Origin: Xiphydria camelus
Taxonomy: Eukaryota > Arthropoda > Insecta > Hymenoptera > Xiphydriidae
Direction: 5' to 3'
DNA length: 64,000 nt
Assembly (NCBI GenBank): GCA_963678675.1
Contig: OY783192.1
Span: 22,324,472-22,388,471, forward strand
Position 1 is the stretch's first letter. Every line of letters starts with the position of its first letter. Shown here piece after piece: positions 52,880 to 62,970 of the stretch. The notes under the pieces were generated by a model. The model searched no databases. It saw nothing but the letters and a program-made list of their open reading frames with translations, and was not told the origin of the DNA. A program made the position numbers and the translations under genes.

Positions 52880-55650
52880 GCTTTCCGAGGAATGTCCCAA
52901 GCGTCTTAACGCGCGATACGGTTCTCCGTATCGATTATTCTTTTGTAGCTCGTCGACACACCGTAGCTATACTACATCTACGCGCCCGCGGTCCAAATAC
53001 CGGAGGAGAGTCTTGAGACACGCGGGACACATTATTACCGCTCGCGCTGTACTCATTTCAATGCGCTTGGTCTGACGCTGATGGATACGGGTATTCGCCG
53101 AGACATTAGCTGAGAATCTATTGTAATCTGGCTAATTATGCACGGTATAGATATATCGAAGTTCGTTGGGGGAAGGACCCATTGTTGAAACTATCGCATT
53201 GACTGTCCTCGCAACTCGGACATTATTAATGTCCGCGCGCGGTCGTCTTTGCGATAGCGCGGTCGACTCCCTCGCTTCTATTTCCGCTATGGAACGTAGC
53301 CCAGGTGGGATAAGAGAGATTGAAGTAAAGCAAGAAATTAGGGAGCGCTCATATATTTATATTAATATTAGGGGGGGAGGTCTAATCAGTGTTATAACCT
53401 ATTATATGGGGAAGGGAAAGCCAACTTCCACCGTTACGTAACATATTATACCAATTCTTGGTGAAGCTTCAACAAAGAAAAGAGTTTTTAACATTTTATT
53501 TATTTCTCAGAAATTGTTCGATTGTCGCGCGGTATTAATTGAACCTCCTCGGTGTTGTAAGGCCCGAGGACACTACATGCGACGCGACTGAATTGTCGAA
53601 CTTTGCCGGAAGGTGTAATATCAACCTATCGGTTGGTTTGTAATAATCGTGAACGCACTTGAGAGATTAAACTATATTTAATTAACAAATACGAACACTT
53701 ATAATTTAACGCTATAATAATTGGTTATACGATTGATTCGAATGTCCTGTAGTATATGCTCCGCGGGTTTTACTCGGCGAAATTGACGACTGCGAGCTCG
53801 TGGTTAGATACGGAATACTACACGTTGATGGTTGCTAATACATTGCTTCCAAAGGCGGCTGGGTCCGGTTTATATTAGCCGGCCTTTGGAAGCGGAGGGG
53901 GTAGCGTCGCCTGACGCTACGCACCCTTATTGTCCAAGGAGGAAAGTCGGGGGAGCAGTCGATGACGCTGGGAACCTTCTAGAATCGGAAACCAAGAAGC
54001 GAGGGCACCGTGGCTAACGGTATCCGCATGACGTATCCAACGTCCAAGAGTGCCGGACGCTCTTTCTCGATCGTGAGGAAGCGTCCGGCTACCCTGAAAT
54101 GGCTAATCGCCGGGTCGGAATGTTCCTACCTTCGAGGCTGCTTATTGTTAATGTTCTAAATATAGCGCGTACCGAAGGGAGCAATGCGCCGAATACCGTT
54201 ACGCACCTATCCTCCAGGAAAGTGCGAACTCGCGTTAATAGCGATCGGTGTATTAGCTGATATAAGCCCTTTCCTTGAAGGCAGGAGTAACGGTAGACGG
54301 TTGAGTTTCCGATCGGTACGCTACTAAGCGTTCGGACGGAATATTCCAGGCCTAAGGTATTCCGCGACGGAACAGAAATCTTGCAACAAAAATGTGAATA
54401 TAAGTGCAATAGTACTCGTATATTGTAAAACCTTTAGTCCATAGTAGAACATTGGAATAGAAGGAAAACATTTTCCAATTGAATTCGAAAAATATTACGT
54501 AACATAGGTGAGGAAGTGTTACTTGGTACGGTCTGTTAGGAGGGGGAGAGGGGAAGAGGGAGGGAAGGTTCAAAAAATCATGAAAAAACTTTACGTAATA
54601 TGTGAACATGCCTATATGGGCTATTCTATGTCAAATCTATCATTTTTTCAAGTAAATTTTCAATTTTCTTGAAATTTTGATATGTTGTTATCAATGGTAT
54701 TGCAAATACATATGCGGAGCGATTTTTGAAAATTTTAAAAAGTATGAAAGTTATAGCACTAAGAAGTTTTTAAATAAATTTGTTTAAAAAATTCATAACT
54801 TTAAAAGTAAAAGACAGCAGATCAATCGAATTTGGCATACTCACACACTGATATGTTTACATTTTATAAAAAAAATAAGGACTACGAAAAAATTAATAAC
54901 TAGTACCTTTTTTCTCGCTCAAAAAAACCCGTAATGGAAAATAAAGAAATATAGAATAAACAATTTTATCCAAGTTTTTAAAATTTGTAATAAAATATTC
55001 GTCAAAAAGTCGAATACATCGTCTACGTACGTGTGAGAGCCGCCATGAGAGTTCTTTACTTTGTTTTCCCTACGTAGGTTTAGAAGTGTACAGGCACGCG
55101 CTTGCACTAGAGCGAACCGGGACCTGACCCAAACGCGATGTTACTACTGTCCGCAACACCATGTCACCTTACGGCCGCTTGCGCTCCCACTCGTGGCTCG
55201 CTGCATCGGTTAAACTGTTGATCCTCGAGTACGGATAAACCTGATAACGATTTATTCTGGGTGGTTGGCACTCGCGCATAGGCTAGGTACAGCATCAAGA
55301 ATTTTAAACGAGCAAAAACTTCCACCAGAGCAGTACATATTTTTAAGTCCGCTATACGTGTAGGTACAGCAGAGCGCCAGTATTCCGGGATAATAGAAAC
55401 TGGATTATGTCCAAATAATCAACATTTTTGATAATTGAACGGGTTTTTGTACAGGCAAGGTGAAAATAACTGAGAATATACCTTCCCATAGTCTACTGTA
55501 TACGGAAACATAAAAATACAAATGGAACGCAACTATTATACATTTTTTTAACATCCACAGAAAAATCGTTATAATGTAGCAATACATAGAATATTATTTA
55601 AAATAAGGTATTCTCCATACTGCATTGAGTAGACTGTAGTATTTATTATG
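52880..55650. other. Intergenic; GC-rich block 53520-54380
   Basis: The block 53520-54380 has the even composition and CpG content of an LTR or host gene flank, but no coding motif, primer site or repeat partner in the window. 54610-55060 is AT-rich. Frames at 54089-54409 and 54352-54609 show no domain. Confidence 0.4.
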
Positions 55651-55724
55651 TATATTTTACGGAATTTGTATTTAACGCAGCCAAGAATAATTAAATACTT
55701 TCCATATACTTGAGTCTTGGATAC

Positions 55725-56260
55725 TATACCCATGCAGCACAGCAATCTTGCATAAATATTGCAGGAATAATTCTCTGAAAGAATGGAAACGTTTCCGTAT
55801 TATTTCGCAATGGTTCAACATAATTCCTACAACGTTGTAGCAATATTCAATTGTCCGCCCCCTCTGCAATATTGCATGTAACATCGTTGCAATATTGCAC
55901 TGCAATATCCGCGTTCGTATAAAAAATATAATAAATAACGTTCTTTTGTATATTTCATCATCTTTGTGTGCTTGAGTTTCTACTTCTTGCTCTATTAACA
56001 CTTCTATCGGCCAATCTTGGGCTTATTCGTCGATTACAATTTTTGATTATTTTGGTGCGCGATTTTTTCGTTTTTAATATTGCAGCAAGTTATCTGGAAT
56101 ATTATTTGTGCAATATTACATTTTAAATATTGTGAACTATTGCTGAAATATTACATAAATTAGGGGTATACAATATTGCAACTGTAATGCGACCGCAATC
56201 TTACTGCAACATTGGACCTACAAATGTAATAAAGTAATATTGTTGCAATATTATTGCAAT
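55725..56260. repeat. Cluster of TGCAATATTGCA-type palindromes
   Basis: TTGCAATATTGCA and half-sites (GCAATATT, AATATTGC) occur around 55745, 55865, 55890, 55900, 56080, 56110, 56185 and 56240-56262. The spacing is irregular. It may be the subterminal array of an old transposon, or a protein-binding cluster. Confidence 0.6.
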
Positions 56261-56261
56261 G

Positions 56262-56677
56262 TTCTTCTTCAAAAAACAATAAACACTAAAAGGGCAAAGA
56301 TAATTAAATTTATTATATATGTACTTGAGTAAGTGTTAGGCATCTATTAAATAACTAACATAAAATAAATAAGATATTCTTTATATTCAAGATATGTAAG
56401 TACTGTAACAGTATTTTTTTATGGACTCGGTGCCAAACCGCATGTCATGTGTAAGTAGACTACACGAAATAGACTTAATCTTTTTTATAAACTTGACGTG
56501 CGGCTTGGCACTGACTCCAAAAATAAATATTATTATAGTACTAAATACCTCGAATATACACATCTAATTTATTTTATGTTAGTAATATAATAGATGCCTA
56601 ATACTTTTCAGTTACATATGTAATAAGTTAAATAATTTTTAACTTTTTAGTGCTTGTTTTTTGAAGTCGGTTTTTCA
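56262..56677. mobile_element. Foldback MITE
   Basis: Arms of about 170 bp: CTTCAAAAAACAATAAACAC at the left pairs with GTGCTTGTTTTTTGAAG at the right, continuing through TAGGCATCTATTA and GCGGTTTGGCAC-type sequence. Short loop around 56470. Noncoding. Confidence 0.78.
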
Positions 56678-56892
56678 TTTTGTTTAAATTTACTTGTTTC
56701 ACAATTTTTAGTCGGTAGATAAGAAGGGTACTGTTTAAAAAAAATCATCTAAATCATTCCAGATATGACGGAAATATGAAGTACCATAACGTATATTATT
56801 CGCCAAGGTCAAAAGATGGATAGGTGATCGCTAGCATGCCACTAGCGTTATTAACTTGTTTATCTGTCGGCCTCTGTTTGTAATATTGTATA

Positions 56893-57379
56893 AAGTGAAG
56901 TGGGGTAAGTGGGTAGTAAAAATCGGCAAGTTGAAGTTTGGATGGTCGTAAAAACTAAACAACTGAATTTATTGAACTCTCTTTGGTGCTGTACACACTT
57001 GGGGCCTTCCTGATTAAAAAGCTTTAATGGTTTCCTGTCAAAATTAATAGTTTAATTTTTACAATTTTTGAAATAATATGATGTTCGTACTACACACTTC
57101 CCCCGAGTTTGGGGTAAGTGTGTATGCAGCTCATATTTTCTATGTGCCTGCCGTTAGGAGGATGTGGGGTAAGTGTGTAAGACTTGCCTATGTGGCATAT
57201 AAGATGGAGTTATAATTTTTTAGTTATATAGTTTATTGCACGAACCATGTGCGGTTATAAAAGTAAAAATGTGTTGTTTGAAGATATCCCAATGGATGTC
57301 GCGCCGATTTGATATTATATTGAGATTTTTAGAGCTTGGTACATACTTGCCCCTTGTACACACTTACCCCATTTCACCT
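56893..57379. mobile_element. TA-flanked short transposon with GGGGTAAGTGTGTA repeats
   Basis: Ends AAGTGAAGTGGGGTAAGTG and the complement of AGGTGAAATGGGGTAAGTG, with TA at 56891-56892 and 57380-57381. The phrase GGGGTAAGTGTGTA recurs inside at about 57111 and 57167 and inverted at 57094. Noncoding. Fourth example in this window of a TA element whose interior repeats its own ends. Confidence 0.8.
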
Positions 57380-57381
57380 TA

Positions 57382-58604
57382 CTATTTACTAAACCATTGC
57401 ACTGATTGCGAGTGATTTGCTGTTGTCCGTTGAGAAGTACCGCTCTCCATCACCGAAGGTCTTTATCAGGTCTTCATCACATTTGTATGGAACCACCTTG
57501 ATGGTAAACCATTTAAATAAAAAAGGAATCATCGAAATCGGTTCAAATTTGACGGAAATAAGAAGTAACATACCCCCTTCCTCCTCCTTCTCTCACCACA
57601 AAAAAAAACGTTTTGAATTGAGAATCTCCTCTCATGTTGAAGTCGGTCAAAAATGACAGATTCTACCAAGGATGTTTATTATTCTTATTTTAACATTGGA
57701 AATGTTTAAGGGGAATCGGGGTGTTCTGAGGTAGGAGTGCACGAAACTTCAAGATGTAACAAATGTTCGATCGCGACCCCTGGGCGTTTGAGTGGGCGTG
57801 GGGAGCTGATCTTGGTGTCATTTTGTAGATTGCAATTTTCTCTCTCTAATGAAGGTAATTTCAAGATTCTAATTGGAAGAGTATGGATACGATGAGGAAA
57901 ATAGAAGCCCGGGTAGTTTGACTCGTCCACTAGGGCGGCACGGCTCCCATGTTTATATATAAACTCGATATGTTTATTTCCGACGCGCGATAAGATTTCT
58001 CGCTCGGGCGGTATGCCGCGTCCACTCAAAGTGTACCCGTACCTATACTACGAGGCTCGGCCTGCATTCTTATTCAGCGTAGCTAGTCTCAGCTTAGCAT
58101 TCGCTTGGAATAGGTTCGTCCGCGCGAAAACGCTTTCTGAAGGAGGAACATCAGTACTCTCTCTCTCTCTCTACGGGGTGAGGCGAGAGGAGGGAAAGAA
58201 CAAAGCTTTCGACGCGTTTTGCCAATATCAGATAATGAAATTTTAATTCATTCAAAAACTATATATACGTTATTAATATCACAAAATGTGGCTTATCATT
58301 GCACTATTATTGATTTGAAATCAATTTAATATTTATTTCAATTTATTACTGTTAAATTTTACATTATTTATTCGAGTACGAAAATGAGAAAAACGTGGCA
58401 ACACCGCAGTTTTTGACCAAGAGGTTGGTACGAGATTTGTCGGTAAAAACAGTCACTTGCCGACAGAATTCTACGTGTGACAGCTGCGTACATACCTATT
58501 TTGATATTCATAACCTCAAAGCTATATGTTTACGTGGGTTCTATCAGTAGCCAAATATTGCTTTCAAAATGAATAATATCACGGCACAATTTTATCGTTG
58601 GAAA
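57382..58604. other. Intergenic, nothing secure
   Basis: 57440-57670 contains the phrases ATCGAAATCGGTTCAAATTTG and GAAGTCGGTCAAAAATGACA common in insect repeats. A short (CT)n run is near 58158. No gene. Confidence 0.4.
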
Positions 58605-59535
58605 GGAAATTACTCACCATAATTCACAAATTCACGATTTCGAGATTAGACGCTTCGATCTCCCGAATTGACACCAACTCTAACTACCGACTCGACTTCT
58701 ACCGGTATAAATAACTCGAGTACCAACCAAGCCCGACTGATGGTAAATTTCAAGGTCCCTGCAATTGTGCGGTGTTGCGCGGGTTATGCTGTATTAGTCT
58801 CGGATTTGAATCCTAGCGCAACCGTCTGACCTCTCCTCTAACGTCACGCGCTATTGCCACGTTTTCCCCTATTCGTTCCAAAATTACGTTTTCTTGAAAC
58901 CTTTTACTATATTACACAAAAACTGCTAAGTGAAATTGGTTTAAACTGTGCAGGATAGAAGTTTATAACTACATGCAAAATAAAACGTTTTCTTTTTACC
59001 ATTTCTTCCATTTTAAGAGCCAATATTATTACTATCAAATCATCGGCCCATAAGATTCCATGTTAATTAGTGACTTTTCAAACATGAATTTAAAAAAACG
59101 GTTAAGTGAATTTATTTCAAATTTTGACAGTAGCGTTCGTAGGAATTGATGGAAGCAAGGTGATTTGGAGTGAATTAATTAACAAAACGTAACTGAGTGG
59201 AAGTGATATTTATTAAGCCAATACGACTTATGTCCTCACTCTTAGGAGAGCTCCGAGAGACTGACGCACAAAGAAAAACTTCTAATGCACTTGGTCCTTA
59301 GTTCTTTCTCTCTCCCTATCGTTTCATATAAACATATACGATATTTGAGAGCGGACCCTACGTGCTGCTTTCTTATGAATAGTTCCCTTGTGAGATCATC
59401 GATTCGCCGTATCAGATTATTTAATAAATCTACTGAGCTGATTTTTGCTAATACCAATAGCGTTCTGATGAAGTGAAGATTATCAGAAAAAAAATCTTAG
59501 TAATTGGTCCATTTTCATTTCACTGATGTTCCTCC
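58605..59535. mobile_element. TTAA-flanked repeat family, copy B
   Basis: Collinear with copy A at 39213-41220 but lacking its pogo-like insertion; instead it has a separate 319-bp insertion at 59139-59457. The right end meets TTAA at 59536-59539. The left end starts at AAAGGAAATTACTCACC and is probably truncated by about 15 bp. It includes the partial tRNA-like stretch near 58770-58832. Confidence 0.68.
59139..59457. mobile_element. 319-bp insertion with 8-bp target duplication, unclassified
   Basis: TAGCGTTC occurs at 59131-59138 and 59458-59465, while copy A has it once (about 41151-41158), so the inserted piece is exact. Ends GTAGGAATTGATGG and GCTAATACCAA show no good inverted repeat. 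An 8-bp duplication suggests hAT or P, but the ends do not confirm either. Confidence 0.85.
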
Positions 59536-59540
59536 TTAAT

Positions 59541-59800
59541 ATCGGTAAAATCGCCTCGAGTTGCTGGTTCGCGTGCGCGAAATGTCCTCGAGTGCAAAGG
59601 GAATCAAATCTGTAGTAAATATAACTGTTTTAATCGTATATCGTAATTTTAATGGATAAATTTGTATGATGAAAACTTAGTAACACAAAGTTTACTATAC
59701 AATCTTTTCACAGTGTACATTAGACTTTCGCGATATTCACGAAATCATCTCGAGTTGCTGATTCGCACGTGTGAAAAAGGCCTCGAGGGCAAAGGGTTAA
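59541..59800 (+). repeat. Direct repeat, two diverged units
   Basis: AAATCGCCTCGAGTTGCTGG at about 59547 and GAAATCATCTCGAGTTGCTG at about 59738, each followed by a GCGAAATGTCCTCGAG-like phrase and GCAAAGGG. About 190 bp apart. Confidence 0.75.
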
Positions 59801-60317
59801 CTCCAAAATTTTGAGAACGACCATTCGAGTTTTATGTGCAAAAATATTGATTTTTTGACATCTTCAACACCCTATATATCGGAATATAAGCGTCTCCCGG
59901 CACATGTTTATATAAGTTTTTTTTATTACAATTTTGCAAGGAATTACACCCTGAAGTTACAAACCGTAATTAGGAAACACCCTATATACCGCCCATCTGA
60001 TGGCGAGATTGATCCTAGATTAATGAGGTATGCATATAGATCGTGATAATACTGAGCGGTTATATATATATAGAGGACTGATATTTAGAATTACGACTAT
60101 GGTTTGTCGAAACAATGATAGCACTTACAAGGGGACCCCGGCAGATATCAAATCGATTTTGCATTGAGAATTTTTTTGGTGAAAGTATATCGAACAATAT
60201 TAGACACGTGTTTCGGCTTTTTCTTTAGTGGGCCTTTGTTTCGAAGAAAAATTTTTTGGAAAATTGCGTCGGGCGCGCTTTCCAAGTGTCTCCGGGATGG
60301 GCGTACATCATGTCACC

Positions 60318-60393
60318 AATGCTTCGATAGCACAACAGGTAAGTTGCCGGGCTGGGAGTCTCGATGTCACGGGTTCAATTCTTGTTGGTTTTT
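60318..60393 (+). repeat. tRNA-derived SINE head
   Basis: A box TAGCACAACAGG at 60328-60339 and B box GGGTTCAATTC at 60371-60381, spaced as in a real tRNA. The T arm (ACGGG, loop TTCAATT, CTTGT) folds. A pol III terminator-like T run follows at 60389-60398. The acceptor stem is imperfect, so it is a SINE head or tRNA pseudogene, not an active tRNA. Confidence 0.65.
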
Positions 60394-60932
60394 TTTTTAA
60401 CTTTTTTCATTCGATTACAACCGCTTCTTGTGTGTGTGTGTTATAGAAAGTGGTTTACATTATCGAATAAAATAAGTTTCAATTTTTTTTTTTCATAGTT
60501 TTACCTTATTTTATTCCTCGTTGAGGTGAACCAATATTATTTGTAAGAACAGTTGGAAACATCGTTGCATTTTTTTTATTCTTACATTTCGCCATGGAAA
60601 TTTTTGGCTGCCGAAGATTTTGTACATGATTTTGGATGATAATTGTCGAAAAAACATTTGAAGCACACCGTATTTTGACACCATGAGCATTTGACGAATG
60701 GGACTTTGCCACACGCTCATTTACACTTTAAAAACGTTATGGGAAAGCAAATTTCATTGACATTTTCGAAAAACGGCCTGGTTGGCAATAATATTGGTTC
60801 ACCTCAACGAGGAAGAAAATAACGTAAAACTATGAAAAAAATTGAAACTCTTATTTTATTCCATAATGTAAACCACTAATTTATATAACACAAGAAGGGG
60901 TTGTAATCGAATGAAAATGTTAAAAAAAATAC
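60390..60932. repeat. Long inverted repeat joined to the SINE head
   Basis: Arms of about 165 bp (60390-60560 and 60775-60932): TTCATTCGATTACAACC, GTGGTTTACATTAT, AATAAAATAAG, and TCCTCGTTGAGGTGAACCAA appear in both, complementary. The right arm lacks the tRNA-like head. The 215-bp centre encodes a Cys-rich domain on the minus strand. Confidence 0.85.
60582..60713 (-). pseudogene. Cysteine-rich C-terminal domain, piggyBac-like
   Basis: A 44-codon minus-strand frame with no Met: CGKVPFVKCSWCQNTVCFKC followed by FFDNYHPKSC, then a short basic tail and TAA at 60582-60584. The pattern C-x2-C-x4-C-x2-C-FF-x2-YH-x3-C is like the C-terminal cross-braced zinc domain of piggyBac transposases, which helps bind the element's ends. 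Only this last domain survives, sitting in the loop between the arms of a long inverted repeat. The domain call is from motif pattern; a few other transposases have similar ribbons. No TTAA flank was found at the arm ends. Confidence 0.5.
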
Positions 60933-60942
60933 TAGACTTTCG

Positions 60943-61489
60943 TATGGCACGTGCCACTCCTATAGGCTTCTCATGGTGTCGAAGTGGCGTGGCGGTGGCG
61001 GGAGTCACCACGCCAGTACCTACCACGTCACCTCTATCTGAATAGCCTCATAGGGACCGTGCATGACGATTGCTACGCCACCTGATGGCAATAATTAGAA
61101 TTTTTAGGAGAAAATTTTACAAGTGTTCTCATATGGGAGAAATTTTTAATTATTGAAATATTAATTATTTTTCCAAATAATTAATATCAGTATGCGTACA
61201 TCGTATCACATATGTTGCATTAAAAATTGTCGAAGTGCCGGGAATCATGAAAAACCGTCTAGTGGACAAATTAAATTTTACAAATTCCCCACTGTTAGTG
61301 TTCATCGGGCATGGAAGCGTGATAAACAAATGTCATAAGCCTTTGAGACTGTGGTCTGAGCTACAACCTTTGAGGTTATGGTTACTTTTGAAGTGAAACT
61401 TCTTTGCTTAGGGTCCTAAAATCGCGCGCGATGAGACGAAAAACCGTAACGAAACCGACACACCCCAGCGTTCTCGTCTGTTCCTCACT
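60943..61489. other. Intergenic, nothing recognised
   Basis: Begins with a GTGGCGTGGCGGTGGCGG run near 60985; otherwise featureless. Confidence 0.4.
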
Positions 61490-61660
61490 CATACAGCGCT
61501 CTCGACCCTGTCCCAATACATCGCCCTCGACTCTGCCCCATTCCACCGCTCTCGACTGTGTCTCACTCATACAGCGCTCTCGACCCTGTCCAAATACACC
61601 GCTGTCGACTCAGCCCCATTCCACCGCCCGCGATCCTGCCCCATTCCACCGCTCCCGACG
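61490..61660 (+). repeat. Degenerate tandem repeat, unit about 25-30 bp
   Basis: The phrases CAGCGCTCTCGACCCTGTCC and CCCCATTCCACCGCTCTCGA alternate six to seven times. The open frames at 61404-61673 and 61558-61914 follow from this array and are not considered genes. Confidence 0.85.
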
Positions 61661-61687
61661 GTGCGTACGTTAAAGCCACATGTGTCG

Positions 61688-61855
61688 ACTTTGCGAGGCT
61701 GGCTCGCGAGGCCGTCGCGCGAGGCGTGCCTCGTGTTAGATCGCCTTGCCTCGTGAAACTGCTGCTGCTGTTCGTTTGTCTACATATTCCGAGGCAAAAA
61801 TGTCTTGAGGCTGCCTTGCGCGGCGGCCTCACGACCCAGCCTCGCAAAATATGTG
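61688..61855. mobile_element. GC-rich hairpin MITE
   Basis: TTTGCGAGGCTGGCTCGCGA at the left and the complement of TTTTGCGAGGCTGGGTCGTG at the right; arms about 50 bp, with CGCGCGAGGC/GCCTTGCGCG inside. No clear target duplication. Confidence 0.7.
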
Positions 61856-61859
61856 TTCC

Positions 61860-62387
61860 GTCGCAAAGGGGACTTCTACGTCATTTCTTACCGCTCACTA
61901 TTATCGCAACCTGAGTAACGCACTAATCTAGATTTAATCTGTACATCGGTCGCAACAGCGAGGCGGGCGGTATGTTTATGTGAATGCGGGTTACGAATGC
62001 GTTCGCAGTCCCACACCATTTCCTCAAAACAACCTCGCAGTATATCTAATTATAAACCACGGCTACATCACGGAATTACTGTATCTCTTTGAATCCAATA
62101 TAATCACAAGTAATATTGTGAGTGCAGTGTTAAATCATTCCAACTAACCGATACGGTTTAAATCCACTACTCCACGTTTTCGGTCACTAGTCGTGTCACG
62201 CAGTAGTGCCTTCGGGATTTACGACCTCGAGGAGATCTACTCTTGATCGCACATGTTATAGTTATTAACTTGAAACTGAAGAATAAATGAAGCAAAAATC
62301 AATCGCTGTTTAGTCTGTGCAGAGTGTGTCTGGTTTGTGTTGCTCGAGAGGATTTCTTCGGGCGATGAAAGCTATTGTTCAGATTAT
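61860..62387. other. Intergenic, nothing recognised
   Basis: Mixed composition. No domain or RNA motif. Confidence 0.4.
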
Positions 62388-62715
62388 GAGGCGACGCAGT
62401 GTCGCACCTCCACTAAGGCGAAGCAACGTTGGGACGCAGTTCAGTGAGGGGACGCAGGGCGACTCACCACAGATTTTGTAACCCGTAGAAATCTATATAA
62501 GAGCGAATGTTTGGACGCAGTGTGAGGTGGCGTAGTTTTCACGCGTCGCGAGTCGGCCGAGCGAACGTTGAGACGCAGTTCAGTGAGGTGACGCAGGGCG
62601 ACTCACCGCAGATTTTTGTAACCAATGGACATCTATACAACAGCGAATGATCGGACGCAGTGTGAGGTGGCGCACTTTTCACACGCCGCGAATCTGCGAG
62701 AGCCTGCGAAGGTCT
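62388..62715 (+). repeat. 139-bp tandem repeat, about 2.3 copies
   Basis: ACGTTGGGACGCAGTTCAGT at 62426 and ACGTTGAGACGCAGTTCAGT at 62565. Each unit includes GACGCAGTGTGAGGTGGCG and CGACTCACC(A/G)CAGATTTT, so the motif GACGCAG occurs several times per unit. Confidence 0.88.
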
Positions 62716-62825
62716 GCGGTCGAAACACAAAACCGGACGTCATTTTTCGTTCGTGAACTTTAGTTTGTTAGTTTAAGATGGCATAATGCCGGGTTTACAC
62801 GCTTGCAAAATGTTTGTGCGGACTT

Positions 62826-62970
62826 AAAATGTTATTAATAGTACTAAAGTAATAATAAAAATATATATATTATTATTGTATTATTGTATTATAATTTAAT
62901 ACAATTAAATTATTATTATTTTCATTATTACTTTAGTACTAATAATAATATTTTAAAAATATTACAGTAT
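62826..62970. repeat. AT-rich palindrome
   Basis: TTAATAGTACTAAAGTAATA near 62833 pairs with ATTACTTTAGTACTAATAA near 62927; the loop is ATTATTGTATTAT-type sequence. A small MITE or simple-repeat hairpin. Confidence 0.7.

Noticed and set aside
53520..54380. Possible rDNA or LTR because of even, GC-rich composition
   Set aside because: I could not match any conserved rRNA stretch, and there is no second LTR or primer-binding site in the window.
61404..61914. Pro/Ser/Arg-rich frames
   Set aside because: They follow from a degenerate tandem repeat.
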